Below are positions 50,901 to 59,900 of a stretch of DNA of 64,000 bases, one piece after another (the first letter of the stretch is position 1; the number at the start of each line of letters is the position of its first letter). The position numbers were made by a program, and so were the translations under genes. This DNA is from Lutraria lutraria. Its lineage: Eukaryota > Mollusca > Bivalvia > Venerida > Mactridae. The DNA lies in NCBI GenBank assembly GCA_964023205.1, contig OZ026835.1:20287817-20351816 (forward strand), in the 5' to 3' direction. The notes beneath the pieces were generated by a model. That model made no database searches. It was not told the origin of the DNA and saw nothing but the letters and a program-made list of their open reading frames with translations.

Positions 50901-53900
50901 ATGTCAGCCACAGCCATAGCTCAATCGTTAGAACATTTGGGTCAGGAACGAGACCCTACTGTACGGGAGCAAATGCTACGGTCTGGATTAAAAGAAATGC
51001 TCAAGTGGTTCACCTTAGCAGCAAAGGTGATTTTAAAAAAGAAAATTGTGCTACCTAAACAAACACAAAACTTTATGCAAAAACATCAGCATGAATTAGA
51101 GCAGCTGGGAGATGATCAAGTGGACATGGATACTAAACGTCAACTCATATTGAAACCAGGAGGAGGTGGATTTCTTGGTGGAGTCATGATACGAAGTTTA
51201 CTCCGATGGAATGGTCAAAAGACGATTCGTAAATTTGTAAAATCTCCAGCTAAAAGAAAAGCGCCTGCTAGAAAACCTAGAAAATCTCCAGCTAAAAGAA
51301 AATCGCCTGCTAGAAAACCTAGAAAAGCTCCAGCTAAAAAAGCTAGAAAATCGCCTGCCAAGATCAATGAACGTTTTATTACTCTCCGTCGTCGAAAGCA
51401 AACCACTTCAACACCCTCTATGGCTGTAACTCCAATCAGTAAGTTACAATGGTCTCCTATCAGTCCTGTGAGTAGTTTGAACTTTAGCTCATCTAGAAAT
51501 TCATCTAAAAGCTCTTCTAGAAGTGGATCAAACAGTTTTAGCACACCTAAAAGTTTATCTAGAAGTGGATCAAACAGTTCATCTAGAAGTTCAAGAAGTT
51601 TATCAAGAAGTGGATCAAACAGTTTTAGCACACCTAGAAGTTCAAGAAGTTCAAGAAGTTTATCTAGAAGTGGACCAAGCAGTTTATCTAGAAGTTATTC
51701 AAGCAGTGGGCCAAGCAGTTTATCTAGCAGTTATTCAAGCAGTTCGCCAAGTAGTTATTCAATCAGTGGGTCAAGTAGTTTTAGCACACCTAGGAGTTTG
51801 AGCTCATCCAGTAGATCATCTAACAGTTCTAGAAGCTCATCCAGTAGATCATCTCCCAGTTCAAGAAGTTCACCAGACACTCCATTGTGCCGTTTTTCAC
51901 CCCTATCCTTATCTACCTTATCAAGACAGGCTGTCTTGAAACCCCTTTTGAGACATCGTATTCACCTGATGAGACAGGGTCCTATGAATCCAGCTTCAAG
52001 ACAAGCCTTTGATGCTTTAGTATAAAAGCTGTAAAGAAGTAAAAACAGGTATTATTTGACATAATGGCACCAAAGAGACCACTCCTGCATAAATACGGAC
52101 ATCTGGTTTTGGGTTTAACTCAAGCCCCAGATGGGTTAAGAAGAAAGATGATACATGGAGCATCTAAAGAAATGATTCAATGTGTGTCAGAATGCTGTCA
52201 GAATGTTTTAAAAGGCAATGTTGCCTTATCCCCCTCTCAAAAGCAAAGGTTGAAGTCCAAGCGTCAACATCTCCGCACTTTAGCAGATAAAAGAGTATCC
52301 ATTCAAAAAAAGAAACGTGTGTTGAATCAAAAAGGAGGATTATTTCCATTACTGGCTCTTGCTCCAATCATTGCTAAAGCTGTTGCTGCAGGAGCACTCA
52401 GTGGAGGTGTTGCCACACTGGTGAAAAAGCTATGAAGAAAATGGCTATCGTCCCGTTCAAAATGCTAGAAGAGATGAATCGATGGAAAACAGAACAACGA
52501 CCACGTTTACCTCCTCCCCCGCAAGTCAGTCAAACATCCGATTTACAGAAACAAATGGGAGACGTATTACAAAATGAATCGTTGTCTGAATCAGAAAAAG
52601 CACAACACTATGGGCAAGTCTTGCAAAAGTTTCAACTGTCTCATCAAAAAGCACGTGAACCGGCTACTCTGGCTGCACCAGTTGCACCGGCTGCACCGGT
52701 TGTTCCAGCTGCTCAAGGTGCACAAGGGGCACAAGCGGCTCCTGCTACATTGACGGATCGGATTCTTGAAAGTGTTCCTACTACTATGCGTCGAAAAACT
52801 CAGCTTTTATTACACTTTCTACAAAATCATCCCCACATGTCATGGAATGATCAAGGGATGTTGGAATACCATGGAAAACCAATACAAGGATCCAACATTA
52901 TTGATTTGGTCAATGATGTCATACGTCATAGAAAAGGGTCGGAGCCTAGAGGATGGGAACAGTTTTCTAGTGGACTAAGAGATGTCAATGTACCACAAGA
53001 AGCGATAGGAAATAAACGGAGATGGTCATGGATGCAAAAAGCAGACGATTCGGAGGAAGATGATGAATTCTTTGATAGTTTTGTTGAGCCTCGTTCACCT
53101 ATAAGTAAACCTGCCAAACAGATGAAAGCAGAACCTATAAGTAAACCTGTCAAACAGATGAAAGCAGAACCTAAGTGGGAAGCCTACTAGACAACATGAA
53201 CAAAAAGGTAGACAGTCTGTTACATCAGATTTATTATGATCCCCATCATCCGGCTGGTTTTGGTGGGGTAGAACGTCTTACTACAGCAGCTCGAACTCAA
53301 CTGAAATCCATTACGCCAAGTCAAGTGCGATCCTGGTTGAAGGGACAAAAGACCTATACCCTGCACAAACCTATCCGTAGGGTATTCTCGAGACGGAAAA
53401 CGATTGTGGGTGGTATTGATCATCAATGGCAAGCTGATTTGGCAGACATGCAATCCTTGGCTCAGTACAACACCCCTTATCGATATTTGTTGTGTGTCAT
53501 TGACGTGTTTTCAAAATATGCTTGGGTCGTTCCCCTCAAGGATAAAACGGGGCTCACATTGGTGGAAGCGTTTCGCTCTATTCTTAAAACGAGACAACCT
53601 AAAGCGTTGCAAACCGATAAAGGAACAGAATTCAAGAATCAAAGGTTTCAACAGTTTTTAGACAAAGTAGGGATTCATTATTTTACGACTGAAAACCCAG
53701 AAACTAAGGCTAGTATAGTGGAACGTTTTCAACGGACCTTAAAATCACGCATGTGGAAATACTTTACGCATCATAAAACACGAAGGTATATTCAGGTATT
53801 GTCTGATCTCGTGCATGCCTATAATCATCGTGTTCATCGTAGTATACAAATGGCACCCGTATCCGTAAATGAGAATAACGAATCTCAAGTGGCCTTGACC

Positions 53901-56900
53901 TTGTATGGAAAATCAAGAAAGAAAGCGTCGACGACCCTTCATGTGGGAGATATTGTTCGTATCAATAAAACAAAACGTACATTTGATAAAGGTTATCTAC
54001 CCAACTGGACCACTGAACTGTTTAAAGTGATCCAAGTCAAAAAGACCTCTCCTGCTACTGTGAAATTGACTGATTTAGACGGAGAACCCATATTAGGTTC
54101 GTTTTATTTCTCTGAAGTACAGGTTATAAAAGATGATGCTATCTATGAAATTGAATCAGTGCTCGCACATCGCCAGAGTAAGGTAGACGGAAGACGTGAA
54201 ATTAAAGTACATTGGAAAGGTTATCCTTCGAAATTTGACAGTTGGATTCCCGAATCCCATCTCGTTTAGTTAATAAATACATCATGTCTCAAACCGATAC
54301 GGCCAGTGTGGTAGTGACTGCCTCAGAGCAAACCAAATTGTGTGAACCCAAAAATAAGGTCACTTTTTTTGCACAAATTGTAGTGGTATTTATTATTATT
54401 ACCGTATCGCTATTTAATTTGTGTTTTCAACGACCCGATCGAGAATTGTGGCTTCTGCTTTTAAGTAGTTCTCTAGGTTATATTCTACCGAATCCCTCCT
54501 TGAAATTCAATAAACCTAAATCAACATGAGTTCGTTTTACATCACACTCATGAGTGATAGCTCTATGGATTTATTCCAAGACAATACGCAATGTTGTTTT
54601 CGTACCAAACTGGCAAAACCCATCCATCTCAATAAACAAGACTGGGAAATTGCCTTAGTGGAAATGATTGTTCCTAGTCAGGTCATTAATGTCACTGAAG
54701 AAGAGCGACATTTCTACATTGTCACACATGATCCTGTCCTGGGTAAGGCCTTAGAAAACTTTGAGACCTATTGTACTCTCCCCAATAAAGAAGAAAAAGG
54801 TGTACGACTTTGTATTCCTATAGGAACTTATGTCACACCCCAACATTTGATCGAGACGATTGACTTTACCGTGAAAGATCAATTAGGTAAAATATTTAAA
54901 CAGAAAGGCCTTCGATTTACCATGGGTTTTTCAGGACAAAGTAAACGCGCAAAACTGGACAGTTCGGATCAACTAGGCATTCAGTTTCATCCTCACATGT
55001 TTATTAAACTGGGTGGAGCCCCTGATAGTTCTTCGACCATCTTTTTTAAAGACACTCCAGATCCGTTTCCTCATGGCGTAGATATTAACATGGGTCATAA
55101 TCATTTGTTTGTTTATTCCGACCTTGCGTCTTATACCTATTTGGGAAACATAGAAGCCCCCATCTTACGTGTAGCTCCATTTGATCCGAGAACGAAAGCA
55201 GGAACTAACCCTCATATTCATTTCGAGTTCTTGAATTTACACTATGTACCACTGGCTAAAGCCGACTTTGACACCATCACTATCCATATAAGGGGTGACA
55301 CTGGCCAGTCTATTCAGTTTATTCATGGGAAGTCTATGGTGAAACTACACCTACGCCAAAGACAATGATACCTACTTACCAAGGTCAACCTCGACAATAT
55401 GGACACGGACTTGGATCCATGTTTAAGAAAGCCATGAAAAGAATTATACCTTTACTGAATCCATTTGTGAAATCTGGAGTTCGCACCTTGAAAAAAGAAG
55501 GACTCCAGCAAGGAAAAGCCGCTATCAAAGATATCTTGACAGGATCAAACGCTAAACAAGTAATACGAAAACGTGGAGCCTCTGTATTAAAAGATGTGGG
55601 TGAATCCTTGCTACATGCCGTGGCCAGCCCTAAAAGACGTATAAAGAGCAAACCAGTCAAGAAAATACCTCATTCGAAACTTCATCATCGCCGAGTTAAG
55701 CAGGCCAGACCTCTTGATATTTTCGATTAATCATGATGCAACACGGTTCCTGTGAATGTAGTAAGACAGAGTTGGATGTGTCTGTTGTGCCACCTACCAT
55801 GACAGCCATGCAAGAAGGTCAATGGACTGAGCATTATCCCATTTCTGCTCTGGACAATAATGCTCCGATTGAATTTGTGATTCCTGCACAGACAGAAAAA
55901 TGGACAGATCTGAATCAATCTTACCTGTACCTAAAACTCAAAATTATACAGGCAGATGGTACAGACCTAGCGGCCGACAGTGAAATTGCTACCGTCAACA
56001 ATTTCTTTCACAGTATGTTCTCAAGCATTGATGTGTACCTGAATAATAAACTGATCACCAGCAATGCGGACACGTATGCCTATCGGGCATACATAGAAAA
56101 TTTACTCTCCTTCACCTCAAGCTGTAAAGACACTCAACTTCAGGCGCTAGAGTTATGGGGTGAAGACACCCCTGGTCATATGAACACCCACGCACATGAC
56201 GGGGGTAACCTGGGCTATATTGAGAGACGTGATCGTGTCCTTCAAAGTCGTGTGGTGGAACTATGTGGACGACTTCATTTGGATCTGATGATGCAAGATA
56301 AATATTTACCCAATGGTATGGAAATACGCTTAAGACTAAACAAAGCGTCACCTCAATTCTGTCTCATGGGTGCCGCACCGGCTAAAATCAAGTTTCTAGA
56401 AGCAGGATTTAATGTAAGAACAGTAGATTTACTGCCAGTGGTAGCCAATCAACTCAATCAACAGATTGCTCAACATAACATGAAAATCCCCATCCGACGA
56501 ACTGAAGTAAAAACATTTACGATTCCTAACGGTCAACGATCCAAGATTGAAGATCATTTATTTCAAGGTCAATTGCCAAAACGTCTTATCATCGGTATGG
56601 TAAGAAATGGAGACATGAATGGAGACATGGCTACCAACCCCTTTGATTTCCGTCATTTTACACTGAATCATCTAGAAGTCAGCATTGACGGAAAAAGTAT
56701 TCATAACAAAGCGTTTCAACCCAATTTTGAAACGGGAGAAGTTCTAAGATCCTACATGTCACTCTATCAAGCGACAGGAGCTCTTGGTCTCAATCGTTCA
56801 TTTGGATTGAGCATGAATGATTATCGGAACGGATACACACTCTGGGGGTTGGACTTGACAGCAGATCAAGGTTGCGAGGAAGGTCAACTCCATCCTATAA

Positions 56901-59900
56901 AAACGGGCAATCTGAGATTGGAATTTCACTTTGGAACAGCACTTGCACAAGCCATCAACGTGATTGTATTTGCGGAATACGACAATCAAATTGAAATCAA
57001 TCAATTCAGAGAAGTGCTTCTAGATTATTAAGATGGAAGACATGGATATTGAACACCTGGAAAAAGGACAAGATTACGAAATGAAGTTATTGGCGTATCC
57101 TTGTTGTACAAGTTCAAGGACGGACTTTTTACAAGAGTGCTTGAATCATCACGTCACAGAAGCACTCCAATCTTTAATTTATAATCAAGTGCATAAAGAC
57201 TGTTATGGTTGTCGAGTGAATCATCCTAGTCAAGTACAACATGTACTCTGCTTATACACGAATACGGAAGAGTGGACAGAACTTTACATTCAAAAAGCGA
57301 TTCAACGTTTGGACGTGTTCAAGGTCATGGAAAAGTGGTATCCTGAATTAGTGACCTTGACCGATAGTGAAAAAGGAGACGCGTGTCGATTATGGATTCA
57401 ATTTAAAGAAGAACTCACTCAGAATCAGTTCATAGATCAATGGATCAGTGTTTGGGCTGAACGTGTCAACAGAAATTGGCATTATGGAGACGAATGAACT
57501 ACAATACCTATTAGATCATTCACCGTTATTAAAACCACTACATGCTCGTGTTTGTGCCAAAGATCAATTACCTTCAGAGAAACCGCATGACGTGAAAGCC
57601 TATATTGTGAATACCCATAACGGGAATCAACGTGGAGAACACTGGGTGGCTCTTTATTTAAAAGACAATAAAGCAGTGTACTTTGATTCCTACGGATTAC
57701 CTCCTTTCGAAGAGATTCTAACCTTTGTGAAAAAACATGCCAACAAAACTTATCTGTGGAATGCCATGAGAATACAAGGCGATATGTTACCGGTGTGTGG
57801 TGTGTATTGTCTATTCGCTTTGGATTTTATCTCACGTGAATGTGACTTGAACCAGATACTGTTAACCCGATTCAAACCGGACATGTATGGAAAAAATGAC
57901 ACTTATGTGACGCATTGGTTTCAACAATATTATGGTACTTATTACATGCATGCTCAATATGTGAACAAGTGTGGACAAAAGTGTTGTGCTCAACGTAACT
58001 CTAGACCAGAAGGTCACAACCGTTTGTATCATAGTATCACACATAGAAATACAACTCTTTATGGTGATCATTAAACAATGTTACTGTTTCATGTTGTTAC
58101 TGTTTTCTTGTTACAAAAATAAAAGTTTAGAAAAACTGAAACTAGGTGTCTGTTATCTTTTTTCTAAGTTCATAAAAATCAAGCACATGTCTGTGCGGTA
58201 CATTGGCGCGTGACGCCATCCAACCCTAGGGTGACGTCATCCAAGCGATATGACGTCATCCAACCACGAGAGTGGGCGGCGCTTCAACAGAAAAATACTC
58301 CGTCTTACAATACAATGCCTCATTTCATTCTGAGAACTCAAACACTCAAGATGGAGGCTTTATTCAATGAACTCAAAACAGCAAAACAACTGACTGAAAA
58401 ACAGAGCAGGGTATGGCGTTCAATCAGTCGCTTAACGGCTAGCATTGTTAGAAAAAGGGAACGTGATCTTCAATTCATTGGTGAGACTTTGAATACCATT
58501 GAAACCAATCGATTTCATCATAGAGAAGAATTATCTCAATTTCGAGATCAAGTCAGAGAAAGGCAGCGAGATGCTCGGGAACGAACGGTGAATAGACAAC
58601 GGGAACAACAACAAGAAGAAGAGCATTGGCGTATCATCACTACCGCTCAAGTTGAGTACACGGAACAACCACCAGTACCAGAACAGGAATGGTCCTGTGG
58701 GGATTCAACATGCAGGCTCTGCTATCCCCCACCAGACTGCCAATGCGAACTATGTACCCAACCAGATCAGTCAGCAAACACGGTTTAAAAAACCACCAAC
58801 GGTCCTTTTCAGGACCACCAACGGCCCTTTTCAGGGCCACCATGTCTTTTCGAAAGAAAATTCTCTCATTGTCTAAATATTTAGTCTATACAGTACAAAA
58901 CACACACAGTACCCAGAACATTCCTAAAATCCATTTCATACTATTTTGGGGTACAACATTGATTTCCAATTTGTCCTAATTTGTCACAATTTTGAAAACT
59001 TCTGGGTACCAATTACGTTGATTAGTACCCAGGGTATCGCCATATACTACTTATATTCACCAGCATATGCACATTTTTGCTTTATTTGCTGTTTTAGGGT
59101 TAATAATTGGAACTCTTGTAGCGGTCGGTATATTTGTTATAAATGGCATATTTCTGACGGTCTGGTGTGTATGCCGGCGGACAGCAAACCAAGGTACTGG
59201 TTTTTACCAATCTTCATAGACATTGTCAAACAGACTAACAATGTGTGATAAAAAACTATTCCCTATAAGTTGTATGGACTTAAATAATGTTTGCATAGAA
59301 GAACAAATGAAAATTATAAATTATAGATTAGCAAATCATGTTTTTTGTATGAATCGAAATGCTCTGTCAAAAACAAACAGAAATCTTATACTAATTCCAC
59401 CTCTGTTATTTCAGATGCAGAAAGTGACTCAGACGATAAAAGGTTTGTAATATTGTGCTACAATTATATTTAATGCACAACTATATATGTATGTTTCTCA
59501 TGTTTGCTAATTAAGTAAAACTAAATTTACAATCAAAATAAAACAAAGGCAAAAAGTACAGATTTAGAAAGATAGTAAACCATTAGTAACTTCCAAACTA
59601 AATGGTTATTTCAAAATGTGTTGACTAACTCATATATGTGCTTCATTACATAAATTAGTATCTATATAGTATCTAGTTTGCAGTGTCAGCATATTTATCG
59701 TTCTTAATATATATTAAAGCACACACAACCCTTTGTAGGCGGCCACATAGAAACGAAGGCTAGCCTGTGAATAAAGGTCAATTCTTAATAAAAATAAATA
59801 AATAAATATTTGGAACGCTATCACCTCCAAATAAAGGTCACCTGTCAATAAAGGTCATTTTTGTTTTGATCCTAAGGGTGGCCTTTATCACAAGTTTGGC

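Larger units (their letters stand above)
41862..59051 (+). mobile_element. Complete Polinton/Maverick (adintovirus-like), 17.2 kb
   Basis: Defined by identical-looking 257-bp TIRs starting AGTAGTATATGG and a 6-bp duplication TATATT. It carries the hallmark set: PolB, D,D35E integrase, FtsK/A32-like ATPase, adenain-like protease, major and minor capsid proteins, and core precursors. The long block from PolB (45078) through the protease (58074) is on the plus strand. The left end has divergently transcribed small genes. All hallmark ORFs are intact, which together with the identical TIRs indicates a recent insertion, or a provirus still able to form particles (inference). It sits in gene B intron 5, in sense. 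Confidence 0.97.
58795..59051 (-). repeat. Polinton right terminal inverted repeat
   Basis: Inverted copy of 41862-42118, same length. The plus-strand gene ending at 58788 runs directly into it. Confidence 0.95.

Noticed and set aside
51215..51631. Minus-strand 138-codon ORF rich in Leu/Asp/Glu
   Set aside because: Antisense shadow of the SR-rich core protein; repeat composition keeps the frame open.
41862..59051. Integrated adenovirus rather than a Polinton
   Set aside because: D,D35E integrase with chromodomain, A32-like ATPase, 6-bp target duplication and PolB type define a Polinton/adintovirus; adenovirus lacks the integrase.
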